From Microcoleus sp. FACHB-68 (lineage in GTDB: Bacteria > Cyanobacteriota > Cyanobacteriia > Cyanobacteriales > Oscillatoriaceae): 64,000 nt of DNA. Of this stretch, positions 34,199-43,338 are shown piece after piece (position 1 is the first letter of the stretch; every line of letters begins with the position of its first letter). Position numbers and translations under genes: made by a program. The stretch is from assembly GCF_014695715.1 (NCBI RefSeq), contig NZ_JACJOT010000006.1, positions 744,001-808,000 of the forward strand, read 5' to 3'. The notes under the pieces were generated by a model. It was not told the origin of the DNA and did not search any database. It worked only from the letters and a program-made list of their open reading frames with translations.

Positions 34199-34998
34199 TT
34201 CCAAACCTTTGCTCCTGAGACAAGGCCCGACGCAGTCAGGCGTTAAAATCGCTGCTTATACCACAGAGGGAGCTGCGACAATTACATTTAATCTTACCTA
34301 GTGGCAACCACTAAGACGACATTAATATAAGCAAAGACGATGGAGAGGACGGGGAGATGGGGAGAGAAGGGGAAAGCACTGCTACATGATGCCGATTGGG
34401 TTGAGAAGCTTCCATTTCGCTTGGCCCAACGTTTCAAATGCTTGTCAGTGTTGAGTTTCGTCCTGTTATACCTCACCGCTCCATCTGTGCCATTCTTTTC
34501 TGAAATTGGTCTGAAGGGGCGACACGCACCTCACAGCCTTTGACGTGTCAAGGGTTAAGCGAATTATGGTAAAAAAGATAGGTCAGCAATTGTCAAGAAT
34601 ACCTATCTATTGAAAATTATTCTTCAATTTTATCAAACGTAGCTAGAAAATCAACTGTGCCGGTTTGAATTATTGTTTTTGTTCCAGATGATCAACGTCC
34701 AATAAAATATCAAATAAGTTAGCTTGGACAAGATTGTGAATGCCTTAACCTTACCTATTTTGTTTGTAAGCAGACGTAAAATAGTGTAGTTATTTTTATC
34801 GCACTCAATTCTTAATTATGAAAAGTTTGGAATGCTAGAGTTGAAAAAAGATTTGCATTTAGGTGAGATCAATAACCGTGAAACCTTATAATTTGAAGAC
34901 TCATAATGAATGACAGTCTGTCAATCTAGAAGATTTTAAAAAATAGTTTATTTATTGTTATTATTGTATGTACCTAATTCAACCGGCAACCGCTATCA
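34199..34998. other. Long AT-rich intergenic region with inverted repeat
   Basis: An 800-bp spacer. Besides a dispersed repeat at 34393-34515, it has AGATAGGT and ACCTATCT arms (about 34577-34607), which on the minus strand are followed by TTTTTT and look like a terminator without a visible gene before it. The rest, to the aldolase gene, is AT-rich with no supported gene. Confidence 0.4.
34393..34515. repeat. Dispersed intergenic repeat, copy 2
   Basis: This segment can be aligned base for base with 38312-38440: GGGTTGA, CTTCC-x-TTTC, GCCCAA, GTGTTGAGTTT, CATCTGT and CATTCTTTT occur in the same order and spacing. It is an approximately 120-bp repeat in spacers only. No transposase frame or clear terminal repeats are visible. 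Confidence 0.7.
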
Positions 34999-35757
34999 AT
35001 GAAATTAGAGATCCCTAAACCGCCCAAATTTGATCGAATCGAGGATGAGCGCCGGCACCGGCAGGAACGCTTGGCGGCAGCCTTCCGCTTATTTGCCCGC
35101 TATGGATTTGATGAAGGAGTTGCCGGCCACATCACTGTGCGCGATCCCGAATTTGAAGACCACTTTTGGGTAAATCCCTTTGGGATGTACTTCGGGCATA
35201 TTCGAGTTTCAGACCTTTTGCTGGTTAACCATCACGGCGAAGTGGTTAAGGGCAGCCGGCCTGTAAACGCAGCAGCTTTTGCGATTCACTCGCAAGTTCA
35301 TGCAGCGCGGCCTGATGTGGTGGCAGCGGCTCATGCCCATTCAATGTATGGCAAAACCTGGTCAACTCTTGGTCGTCTCCTCGATCCTCTCACGCAGGAT
35401 GCCTGCGGTTTTTACGAAGATCACGCTTTGTTCGATGACTACACCGGCGTTGTTCTTGAGTTAGAAGAAGGCAAACGCATCGCAGAAGTTTTGGGCGAAA
35501 ACAAAGCTTTGATTCTGCGTAACCACGGGTTATTGACAGTCGGGCATACAGTGGATGAAGCAGCCTGGTGGTTTATTAAGATGGAACGGTCATGTCAAGC
35601 GCAGTTAATGGCGGAAGCAGCGGGAAAGCCGGTGTTAATTCAACCCGATAGCGCCCGTCTGGCCCAAACTCAAGTAGGTTCCCACCAGATTGGGTGGTTT
35701 AGTTTTCAACCATTGTATGAAATGATTGTGCGCCAGCAACCGGATCTCTTAAATTGA
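34999..35757 (+). CDS. Class II aldolase/adducin family protein
   Basis: A 252-residue metal-dependent enzyme of the fuculose-phosphate aldolase superfamily. The zinc-binding His pair is in AAAHAHSMYGK (about residue 113) and the third His in LRNHGLLTVGHTVDEA. The conserved N-terminal GVAGHITVRDP region matches the family's substrate pocket. It differs from MtnB (methylthioribulose-phosphate dehydratase) in length and in the surrounding sequence, so I do not assign it to methionine salvage. The substrate is unknown. Monocistronic, facing the next gene tail to tail. Confidence 0.88.
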   Translation: MKLEIPKPPKFDRIEDERRHRQERLAAAFRLFARYGFDEGVAGHITVRDPEFEDHFWVNPFGMYFGHIRVSDLLLVNHHGEVVKGSRPVNAAAFAIHSQVHAARPDVVAAAHAHSMYGKTWSTLGRLLDPLTQDACGFYEDHALFDDYTGVVLELEEGKRIAEVLGENKALILRNHGLLTVGHTVDEAAWWFIKMERSCQAQLMAEAAGKPVLIQPDSARLAQTQVGSHQIGWFSFQPLYEMIVRQQPDLLN

Positions 35758-35790
35758 TGTCTGCTAAAGTCACAACAGATTTCGCAGCCC

Positions 35791-35824
35791 AATAAAAATG
35801 CGATGCCGGTAAACGACATCGCAA
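35791..35824 (-). terminator. Intrinsic terminator of the kinase-WD40 gene
   Basis: TGCGATG (35799-35805) and CATCGCA (35817-35823) form a perfect 7-bp stem; the minus-strand continuation is TTTTTATT. It lies between convergent genes about 35 bp after the minus-strand stop. Confidence 0.85.
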
Positions 35825-35857
35825 ATGAGTAACCACAAATAATCAGAAGTCAAAAGA

Positions 35858-37831
35858 CTAGGGGCACAAACTCCACATCTTAATCGTGTCGTCAAAACTG
35901 CCACTAATTAGGGTTTGACCTTGTGGACTGAAAGCCAGTTTCACCCACGATGAATGTCCTTTTAAAGTGCCAACTAAACCGCCGGTGCCCAACTGCCACA
36001 GCTTGATCGTGCCGTCCATATCGCCACTAGCGAGGGTTCGGCCATCGGGGCTAAAAGCAACGGATTGAATTTGGTCGGAATGACCGATAAAGGTATTCAC
36101 CAACAGTCCGCTGTCTAAATCCCACAGCTTGATGGTGTTATCCCAGCTGCCAGTAGCGAGGGTTGTACCATCTGGGCTGATAGCAACTGACCAAACGGCG
36201 TCTGAGTGACCTTTAAGGGTGTGCCGTAGTTGTCCTGTGCGCCAATTCCACAGCTTAACGGTGTCATCAGAACTGCCACTGGCTAAAGTTTGGCCGTCTG
36301 GGCTGAAGGCAACGGACTGAACTTCTTCAGAGTGTCCCCGCAGGGTTCGCTGCTGGTTGCCGGCCCGCCAATTCCACAGTTTAATTGTGTTGTCTTCACT
36401 GGCGCTGGCTAGAGTCTGGCCATCTGGGCTAAAGGCGAGGGAAAAAATGGCTTCTGAGTGACCGTTCAAGGTGTCGCGCAGTTCGCCAGTGCGAAGATCC
36501 CAGATTTTGATGGTTTTGTCTTCACTGCCGGTGGCAAGGGTTTGGCCATCCGGGCTAATGGCGACTGTCCAAACTGCACCAAAGTGGCCGGCTAGAATGG
36601 TTTTCAGTTGGCTACTGCCGAGATCCCATAGTTGAACGGTGCCGTCATAACTGCCGGTGGCAAGGGTTTGGCCATCGCCACTGACGGCGACTGACCAAAA
36701 TGGGCCGCTATCAACCGCAAACGTTCGCAGGGGTTGAATGTTACTGTCCAGACGGGGGGCTGAGTAGCTGAGGTCTGGCAGGGTAATGGGCATTTCTTCG
36801 GGGTTATAAGCGCTGTGTGGCACAGGAGCCGGCACACGAGCGCTGAGTGTTGCCATCAAAATTGCGATGGTTGCACCGCCGATAGCACCTGCCGCTAACC
36901 GTGTTTTGTGCGGTGTTGCCGGCGACACCAGTGCCCAGGAATTCAGGTCTTTGAGGACTAGGGCGGCTGATTGGTAGCGCTTTTTAGGGCTGCGTTCCAG
37001 CAGTTTGTCGAGGATCGCGCCTAGGTGAGGATTCACCGGCGCACTTAAATAATCCCGCCACACCCAAGTTTCTGTTTTAATATCAAACAGATCAAAGGGA
37101 GATAGCTGAGTCAGCAGGTGAATGCAGGTGACGCCTAAGCTGTAGAGGTCGCTGCTGGGAGTGGCTTTGCCTTGGGTTTGTTCTGGGGCGATGTATTCGG
37201 CAGAACCGCTAACGCGTCTTTGTGCCGGCAGACTGGTGCCCGTCAGTGTCACATCACCATAATCAACTAAAATCAGCTTGCCGTCAGGCCGGCGAATGAT
37301 ATTTTCTGGTTTAATATCACCGTGAACAATTTGGTGGTTGTGCGCGAAGCTGAGTACCGGCAGCAGATCTTTCAATAATTCGCGGATTTGGGGTTCGCTG
37401 AAAGTGCCGGTGTCTGCGACTTCTAAGGCTAAGTTTTCCCCTTCTATATACTTTTTCACCAAATATTGGTGGCCATCTTGTTCAAAAGATGCCCACAACT
37501 CAGGAATCAAAGGATGTTTGCCTAATTCATCTAGCTGTTTTGCGGTTTGGGAAAACGTTTTTGAATGCCGGTGTTTTATCCCTTGTGCTGAGGGTGAGGA
37601 AACAGCCGCATCTGTGACGTTTTCACCGAAAAACTGCTTAATTACGCAGCGGGGTTGAGAAGGTTGATCTTCGTCTACTGCGAGAAAGGTTCGCCCCGTA
37701 GCGCCTTGACCTAGGAGTTGTATGACCTGGTAGCGATCTTTGAGCAGCAATTTTGCTCCGCAGCTCTGGCAAAAACCTGTACCATTATGATTCTGGGGAT
37801 TCTGGCAATCGGGATTGAGGCAATAACTCAT
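35858..37831 (-). CDS. Serine/threonine kinase with zinc-ribbon N-terminus and seven WD40 repeats (kinase A)
   Basis: A 657-residue protein. A short zinc ribbon (CLNPDC and CQSCG, residues 4-24) leads into a Hanks-type kinase (residues ~32-295). The catalytic loop reads HGDIKPEN instead of HRD, and the metal-binding motif reads DYGD instead of DFG, so activity may be altered. A single hydrophobic helix (~312-330) separates the kinase from seven WD40 units, each with a variant of FSPDGQTLASGS-x-D-x-TIKLW; the last is shortened (WVKLAFSP). The layout is that of cyanobacterial Pkn-WD40 membrane sensors. It has a paralog at 47.0-49.2 kb. Confidence 0.93.
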   Translation of the reverse strand: MSYCLNPDCQNPQNHNGTGFCQSCGAKLLLKDRYQVIQLLGQGATGRTFLAVDEDQPSQPRCVIKQFFGENVTDAAVSSPSAQGIKHRHSKTFSQTAKQLDELGKHPLIPELWASFEQDGHQYLVKKYIEGENLALEVADTGTFSEPQIRELLKDLLPVLSFAHNHQIVHGDIKPENIIRRPDGKLILVDYGDVTLTGTSLPAQRRVSGSAEYIAPEQTQGKATPSSDLYSLGVTCIHLLTQLSPFDLFDIKTETWVWRDYLSAPVNPHLGAILDKLLERSPKKRYQSAALVLKDLNSWALVSPATPHKTRLAAGAIGGATIAILMATLSARVPAPVPHSAYNPEEMPITLPDLSYSAPRLDSNIQPLRTFAVDSGPFWSVAVSGDGQTLATGSYDGTVQLWDLGSSQLKTILAGHFGAVWTVAISPDGQTLATGSEDKTIKIWDLRTGELRDTLNGHSEAIFSLAFSPDGQTLASASEDNTIKLWNWRAGNQQRTLRGHSEEVQSVAFSPDGQTLASGSSDDTVKLWNWRTGQLRHTLKGHSDAVWSVAISPDGTTLATGSWDNTIKLWDLDSGLLVNTFIGHSDQIQSVAFSPDGRTLASGDMDGTIKLWQLGTGGLVGTLKGHSSWVKLAFSPQGQTLISGSFDDTIKMWSLCP

Positions 37832-38560
37832 ATCACAAAGGAATCATAGGACTGATATCTATAGTAAGTCTTCCACAGAATTTTCCGGGTTCCGGGAGTG
37901 AGGAGTCTGAGAAAAAATGATTCAGGGTTGAGCTACTGATATCGCTGCTGGTGGCCTGCCGGCATCATTTTAAGAGTAGAAAGTCAAAAAAATGTTAGGA
38001 AAGTAACAAAAACGTTCTTAATTTTTATTTTTTATTCTTCATTATTCTTTATTTTCTATTTTTCCTCTCAACGTCGTGCCGGTTAAAGTTGCTAAGTGGA
38101 GATCATTTTAGATTTTAACTTTAATATTTCCTGAGAGACTTGACGTTTGGGTAGGAGTTAAGTTAATAGAAAATCACCTGAGAATCAGGCAGATTTAATG
38201 CGGTGATCAGCCAGAGTTTGAATTGTGCGAGGATTTAATTTTGCTATCCTTCGTGCCGGCAGGCTAGCGAGAGAGTTCAATTGCGATAGAAGGGATGAGC
38301 AGATGGGCAAATGTAGGTTGGGTTGATCACCTTCCGTTTCACTTCGCCCAAAGTTTTTAATACGTGCCGGTGTTGAGTTTGACGTAGCTCCGCCCAAATT
38401 ACCCATCTGTCGCATTCTTTTTTGCAGTTGGTATCAAATTGCTAACTTCGCTTACCCTACAAAATTGGATATAAGTGAAAGTGCCGGTGGGAGCGTTCAT
38501 TATCCTAAAAAGCCGCTAAATTCAGCTTTTCCCACCGTTAAACATCAAAAAAACTGCTTC
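37832..38560. other. AT-rich intergenic region
   Basis: A 729-bp spacer between minus-strand genes. Apart from the dispersed repeat at 38312-38440 it holds only low-complexity T-rich sequence (about 38019-38060). The 76-codon minus frame at 38185-38415 lies over the repeat and is not called. Confidence 0.4.
38312..38440. repeat. Dispersed intergenic repeat, copy 3
   Basis: It begins GTAGGTTGGGTTGATCAC and can be aligned along its whole length with 34393-34515. The first ~40 nt also match the copies at 28.2 and 61.9 kb. The conserved core GGGTTG...TTTC...GCCCAA is a well-known kind of cyanobacterial spacer repeat. Confidence 0.7.
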
Positions 38561-40933
38561 CTAAGCTACGCTATATTTTTGGCTGAGTTGGCGGAGCAAT
38601 CTAGTCAATTCAACCTTGTCACTTTCATGGTATAAAGTATTGACTATCTCTTGCATTTCAGACAAATCCTGCTTGTACTTCTCATCAGATAGCATGGAAA
38701 CTATTTCTGTCGGCAAAAATTTTGCTAACTCAGGTTCATAGGATAATATGTTGACTGCTTCTGTTAACTTAAACACATCTGTTTGATGAGTTTCGTTAGA
38801 TAAAACATCTACAACCTTTTTTAACTTAGACAATTTAGTTTTGTACTTGTCATTAGATAACAGTTCAGACAACTCAGCTTCATCAGATATAATTGTTACT
38901 AAATCTTTCAATTTAGATAAATCTGTCTTGTAGTTTTCGTTAGATAAAATATCGACGACTTTTTTCAGCTTAGACAATTTGTTTTTTTGCGTCCCCTGAG
39001 ATAGCAACGACGCTAAGTTTGTTTCTTCCTTGAAGTATTTGGGTAGATAGTCATAGCTGATAGAGTTACTTTTCCAGCATAACCTGGAATTGGTAAAAAC
39101 AAGACCATTTTTCCCATCATCGTTAATACTGGTATCTATCAAAGCCATAACTTTTTCGTCACGGCTAGGAGACAGCCATGTAGACAGAGCATTTGACAGT
39201 TTATCTAAAGGAATATGAGGAGCAGAAAAACCTTCATCAAAGTTATATTTTTGATGTACGTTCTTTTGAAGGAATTCTCCCAAAGAGCCTGGTCGTGGTT
39301 CTTCAGTCAAGGTGTAGGTTCGAGTTTCCAACTGGCTCAGGATCGACTGATCACGTTTCTTGCCACCTTTCAAAAATGACCAAATTAAAAATGCTGTCCC
39401 CCATGCCACAAGAGCAGCACCACCAGTCATCACAGTCACTCCACCAAGAGCCGACATTGTCGCAGTGATCGCAGCAGCACCTGACAATGTACCCGCCACT
39501 CCCAAGGCACTTGCCGCAGTCCAAGCAGCTAAAACAGTGGCGGCACCGGCTATCGTTCCCGTACCTACCGCAATTCCCAGATTTGTTTTGTCTTCACTGT
39601 CCATTTGCGAGACTAAAGCAATAGATAGCAGTCCTGCGGCTCCAATTAGCGCCGCTCCTCCTGTTGCGACGGCTAACCCACCCAGCATTCCCAAACCACC
39701 GGATGCTACAGAACCACCGCCTAAAACGGCTAAAGTTGCGTTGGTTGCCGCTGCTCCAGACAAACTGCTAATGCTCACACCCGTTGCTGTTTCCACTCCA
39801 ATATGAGTCAGCACTTTGGTAGCTCGGGGGACAACCGCAGCCCCTCTGCTTTGAGCCTTCTCCAGTCGTTCTTTGAGTTCTCTTGCATCCTGTACAACAC
39901 CATCTACTGTTTCAGCAAAATTTTCTGCATTGTCTAAATCCTGCTGCCTTGCTAGCGCGTAAACAAACTTGACGTTTTCTAAAACGTCCGCATTGCTGAT
40001 GAATGAGTCTAGGGACTTCAAGGTTGCTTGATACTCGACTGTCTCGCCATCGCGCACCTGCTGATAAACTGACAAGTAAATTGCCTTTTGTCCAGAAGTT
40101 AACTTCTCGCTTTCATTAATCAGTTTGACAATAAGAAAATCAACTGTTAATGCTCTTGAATTTGCACTAGCTAGAGAGTAAGTTTGCTTGAGTTCCAAGG
40201 GCAGTGCTGAGCTAGCCACAATTGTGTCAAGATCCGTGAGTGCCTTAAAATCTGGAACAGGTTCGCCGGCACGGACGTATGCGTAAGTTCCTTGAATCAG
40301 TTTCTTCTCTGCATCAGTTAGTTCAGATTGCCCTAATGCTGATTCAATTTCTCGGTGAATTGCGAGAAGACGTGAGTTTGTACTAGCGATTTTGTAACGC
40401 TCTTGAATTTGAGTCTCTAGCTTTGAGGAGTATATAATATAATCCAGAAAATCTAAGGTGATTAGGTCGTCAATGTAATCTGCACCCTCAACTTTATTGT
40501 ACACAGCTAAGCATTTGGCTTTGCTAGCTTCTTTAATAAATTGTGTATTATTGTAAATTTCTTTATAAATTTGCTCATCTATTTTTAATTGGGGGTCGTA
40601 TAAGGTATGCAAAGTAACAATAATATCTTGCTCATTTTGACCTTGCCTTTGAATAATAATTTCTTGGTTGTCTTGAGATCGAGGGATAATTCGTACTCGG
40701 CAAGTGTTGCCTGAGCGCAATATAAATGTTTGTGTCCCTCCGAGCTGTGCTATTAAATAAGGAATAAAAATATGATATTCTTCCACTACCAAAGGATTAT
40801 TGTGTGATAGCAGGTTATCAGCGATCGCACTAGCTGGATTAATTAAATCTTTTGTTAACAAACTTAAAGTTCCTAAAGCCACACCACTGAGAAAATTACG
40901 CCGGCTTAAGGTAAAAATACTTACTTTAGACAT
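38561..40933 (-). CDS. Large Tat-exported protein with glycine-zipper region, function unknown
   Basis: A 790-residue protein I cannot assign. The N-terminus has a twin-arginine signal (SRRNFLSGVALGTLSLL, residues 10-26). Residues ~45-115 are beta-rich and ~120-370 helical. Residues ~385-520 are a Gly/Ala-rich hydrophobic block made of two similar halves, each starting LSGAAA-x-x-AT and containing LGG-x-x-V, as in glycine-zipper membrane-inserting proteins. Residues ~600-650 contain GLVFTNSRLCWKSNSISYDYL, resembling bacterial PH-like domains. The end has four or five diverged ~27-residue units built on LSKLKKVVDILSNE. Surface or pore-forming roles are speculation. Confidence 0.7.
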   Translation of the reverse strand: MSKVSIFTLSRRNFLSGVALGTLSLLTKDLINPASAIADNLLSHNNPLVVEEYHIFIPYLIAQLGGTQTFILRSGNTCRVRIIPRSQDNQEIIIQRQGQNEQDIIVTLHTLYDPQLKIDEQIYKEIYNNTQFIKEASKAKCLAVYNKVEGADYIDDLITLDFLDYIIYSSKLETQIQERYKIASTNSRLLAIHREIESALGQSELTDAEKKLIQGTYAYVRAGEPVPDFKALTDLDTIVASSALPLELKQTYSLASANSRALTVDFLIVKLINESEKLTSGQKAIYLSVYQQVRDGETVEYQATLKSLDSFISNADVLENVKFVYALARQQDLDNAENFAETVDGVVQDARELKERLEKAQSRGAAVVPRATKVLTHIGVETATGVSISSLSGAAATNATLAVLGGGSVASGGLGMLGGLAVATGGAALIGAAGLLSIALVSQMDSEDKTNLGIAVGTGTIAGAATVLAAWTAASALGVAGTLSGAAAITATMSALGGVTVMTGGAALVAWGTAFLIWSFLKGGKKRDQSILSQLETRTYTLTEEPRPGSLGEFLQKNVHQKYNFDEGFSAPHIPLDKLSNALSTWLSPSRDEKVMALIDTSINDDGKNGLVFTNSRLCWKSNSISYDYLPKYFKEETNLASLLSQGTQKNKLSKLKKVVDILSNENYKTDLSKLKDLVTIISDEAELSELLSNDKYKTKLSKLKKVVDVLSNETHQTDVFKLTEAVNILSYEPELAKFLPTEIVSMLSDEKYKQDLSEMQEIVNTLYHESDKVELTRLLRQLSQKYSVA

Positions 40934-41649
40934 GAGTGCTCTCTGAAATCTTTGTGTCGTGAATGAAAGGCTGAAACGGAAGAAGGAAATTCGAGTTCCA
41001 CTCTATCAACGCTGATCAGGTTCGTCAATTGCAGATCAAATTCAAAACCAATTTATGTAAGAAATCTTTACGCAATAGCATTGCGGTGTTCTTTAATGTT
41101 TCGACTGCCGGCTCTTGTCGATAAATTTATAAATTTTTATTTTTCGAGAAAGCAACCAAGCTCAAGAATTTTTGTTTCGCAAGTATTCTTTCCTCCTAGC
41201 TTGCAAGCAAGAATCTTGAATTTTGATATAAAAATTTACATTTAAGAAGAGAAGAATCTAGACGCAAAGAACAGCAGATGAAGTGTTAATCACGGATCAA
41301 TAGGTAAAACCGGCTTCTGCTTGCGCTTAAAACTGTACAGACACGCCGGCGGAAACGTGAATGCCGGCAAGCAGTTTCTCCCGCTAAATCTCTGCCATTC
41401 TCGTAAGTTTCTCGCAGTGCTATCTCAAGATAAGAGTTTAAGCTGGGATTGTCTTGCAATAACCGTAAAGTATCGCGACGTTTTACGCGAATTGTTGCTA
41501 GTTAACTGCGGCTGCGATTTGAGAAAGTGACCAATGTCAATCAAAATTTATAAAAAATTACACAACTAAAAAGCTTTCACCGGCATTGAAATGAAATGCA
41601 CCGGCTTTCTTTTTTAATGCCGCGACCTCCTGATAGCTAACTCTTACGC
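40934..41649. other. Intergenic region with terminator-like element
   Basis: About 700 bp without a supported gene (the 69-codon plus frame at 41321-41530 has no relatives). It ends in a hairpin described separately. Confidence 0.35.
41570..41616. terminator. Possible bidirectional terminator
   Basis: CCGG and CATT arms match AATG and CCGG with a 2-nt bulge, and outer AAAGC matches GCTTT; the plus strand continues TCTTTTTT and the minus strand TTTTTAG. It lies just after the minus-strand gene that ends at 41650, and likely ends it. Confidence 0.55.
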
Positions 41650-41874
41650 TTACAGGGCGGTTGCCATTTCCTGGCAAGGCCGGTGTGATCCGATTAATTC
41701 GCGAGACAGTTGCTTCACACGTCCAGAGATGACAGCGTGCTGTAACAGCATAAAGGCGTTGAGGTCTTCTAAATCGTATTTGCTGGCTAACAGATGCCGC
41801 AGCTCATCTTCTGCTTCCATAGTCAGATAACCAGTTTTCAAAGCTTGTTGAACCACTTCACGAATCAGTACCAT
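41650..41874 (-). CDS. Small cyanobacterial protein, unknown
   Basis: A 74-residue soluble helical protein. Core LTMEAEDELRHLLASKYDLEDLNAFMLLQHAVISGRVKQ resembles, in helix pattern and in the LT-x(n)-D-x-x-A-x-x-x-L-x-x-A-x-x-x-G-x-[VL]-K spacing, the 66-residue protein at 30.8 kb. I recall similar short proteins across filamentous cyanobacteria. Function unknown. It is followed directly by a hairpin and lies next to the Rrf2 gene, 249 bp away on the same strand. Confidence 0.7.
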   Translation of the reverse strand: MVLIREVVQQALKTGYLTMEAEDELRHLLASKYDLEDLNAFMLLQHAVISGRVKQLSRELIGSHRPCQEMATAL

Positions 41875-42122
41875 AATCGCGCCTCACCATTTGCTCGCTT
41901 GCTATTGGTAGTATCTGACCTTTCCTGAGGCCGCTTGGTGACGCAAATTGCTTGATCTCGTGATGTTACAAGAACTTTTGGGTGACGCCTCAATCCGGTT
42001 TGTAGTGACGCCTTAGAGGGCTTTTTGTGACCGGCTGAGGCGGTGAGTATGACGCAGATCACCAAACCGGCAGCAATCGATTTCAATTAAAGCAAGAATA
42101 ATTGATATGAAACATGAAGGAC

Positions 42123-42566
42123 TTAAATGACAAAGCTGGCTTCTTCTCCTTGGGCTGCTTGCCAGCTGCGAGCGTCATAATAAAGGTCTTCTAGGGAAAT
42201 GCTGTAGAGTGCTTCTTTGAGTTTTTGGTGCAGCCGGTTCCATACCGTATAAGTCACCCAATCTTCAGCTTGTTCTGTGTCGGGAGAGTGGTGAGGTAGC
42301 GGTTCGATAGTTTCTCCGACGGCTTCAAGAATTTGCCCCAGACTGATGTGCGCCGGCGGTTTGGCAAGCTGATAGCCACCTTGAACACCGCGCACAGATT
42401 CAACCAAGCCGGCTTTCCGCATCTCTATTAACAGTTTTTCTAAATAAGGTGCCGGTAAATCTTGTCGCTGTGAGATCGCTTTTACAGAGGCAGGGCCAAA
42501 GTTGGGTTGCAGACTTAAATCCAACAGTGCTTTGACGCTGTAGTGTCCACGAGTGGTTAGTTTCAT
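42123..42566 (-). CDS. Rrf2 family transcriptional regulator lacking cluster cysteines
   Basis: A 147-residue winged-helix DNA-binding protein. MKLTTRGHYSVKALLDLSL opens the family's first helix; the recognition region is KAISQRQDLPAPYLEKLLIEMRKAGLVESVRGVQGGYQLAKPP. IscR- and NsrR-type members bind a 2Fe-2S or 4Fe-4S cluster through three Cys; this protein contains no Cys at all, so it must sense something else or use other ligands. The long C-terminal helix region is Trp/Tyr-rich (WVTYTVWNRLHQKL). The ATG at 42566 gives the conserved start. It diverges from cyabrB over a 770-bp spacer. Confidence 0.93.
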   Translation of the reverse strand: MKLTTRGHYSVKALLDLSLQPNFGPASVKAISQRQDLPAPYLEKLLIEMRKAGLVESVRGVQGGYQLAKPPAHISLGQILEAVGETIEPLPHHSPDTEQAEDWVTYTVWNRLHQKLKEALYSISLEDLYYDARSWQAAQGEEASFVI

Positions 42567-43338
42567 TGCCGGTAGTGATTCATCGACCGCTTCAAACTTC
42601 CCCTACAGCATACGTGAGTTCGACAAAAGTGTAACAACAGGAATCAGTTTGGAGTGACGAGTAACTTTGCCAAGGGTGAATAACTGGTAACGGTTCTTTA
42701 CTTATCCCTCAGTATTCCTTCTGCGTCACTTCTAATATATAGAGTGATGTCAGTCGATCTCTCTCACCGGCTCTCTGTTCAGCCATAGAAGTCGCAGCTA
42801 TTCCTTTGCACTTTTATCAATTAATTGTCACTAAAGCTATCCTCCTTTGGAGGTAACTATTTGCTTGAGTTGTGGTAAATTTTCTGTAACATTCAGTTTT
42901 TTAGAAGCGATGAGTCAGTGTGGGAAACCGGCTCGGTGTCCGCACTGAAAGACTCCCAGGCTTTTTTGTTACTACTACAGACACTTTAATCTTCCTACTG
43001 CCGGCAGCCGACTGAATGGTTGCCGGTTCTAGATTTATTCCCGATGAGCTGTTGAGCATCTTTTCTTACCTTTAGTTTTTTTAAAAGACACCGCTTAGAA
43101 AACGCTAGCTATACCGGGATAGCGCTTAGCCACACCGAGTAGAGATAGTTTAGGCTTTGCCCGTACTCAGCCGTAAAGATTGCCTTTTAACCGCTTCCGG
43201 GGAGCGGATGAACCCCCGACTCATGAATTTGTAATATAGTGTCACAAGCTGACATAAAGCTCTAGTTTATTTTTCTACCAAATGTCAGCTAATATAGAAT
43301 TCTGTACACCTCTCGTTTATGATTTAGAGAAAAGTAAG
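42567..43338. other. Long spacer between divergent rrf2-like and cyabrB genes
   Basis: About 770 bp, unusual for two regulators. It holds a strong terminator-like hairpin at 42912-42967 and otherwise no supported gene, which leaves room for an independent small RNA or a long cyabrB leader. Confidence 0.4.
42912..42967 (+). terminator. Strong stem-loop with T-tract 370 nt upstream of cyabrB
   Basis: CAGTGTGG (42916-42923) pairs with CCGCACTG (42940-42947) with one G-U pair; an inner ACCG/CGGT (42927-42930 with 42934-42937) and an outer GAGT/ACTC (42912-42915 with 42952-42955) extend it, and CCAGGCTTTTTT follows. It has the form of an intrinsic terminator on the plus strand but no open frame precedes it, so it may end a small RNA or a cyabrB attenuated leader. 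Confidence 0.6.

Noticed and set aside
34999-35757. MtnB of the methionine salvage pathway
   Set aside because: It belongs to the same superfamily, but length and conserved blocks fit the generic class II aldolase/adducin group and it is 20 kb from mtnA.
39360-39806. 148-codon plus-strand frame, Ala/Pro-rich
   Set aside because: It lies opposite the Gly/Ala-rich block of the Tat-signal protein and mirrors its low-complexity codons; no homology or ribosome binding site.
41321-41530. 69-codon plus-strand frame
   Set aside because: No family resemblance and no ribosome binding site; lies in a spacer between minus-strand genes.
42912-42967. Cobalamin-type riboswitch
   Set aside because: GGGAAACCGG and CCGCACTG recall parts of a B12 riboswitch, but the order and the remaining conserved boxes do not fit, and the downstream gene is cyabrB.
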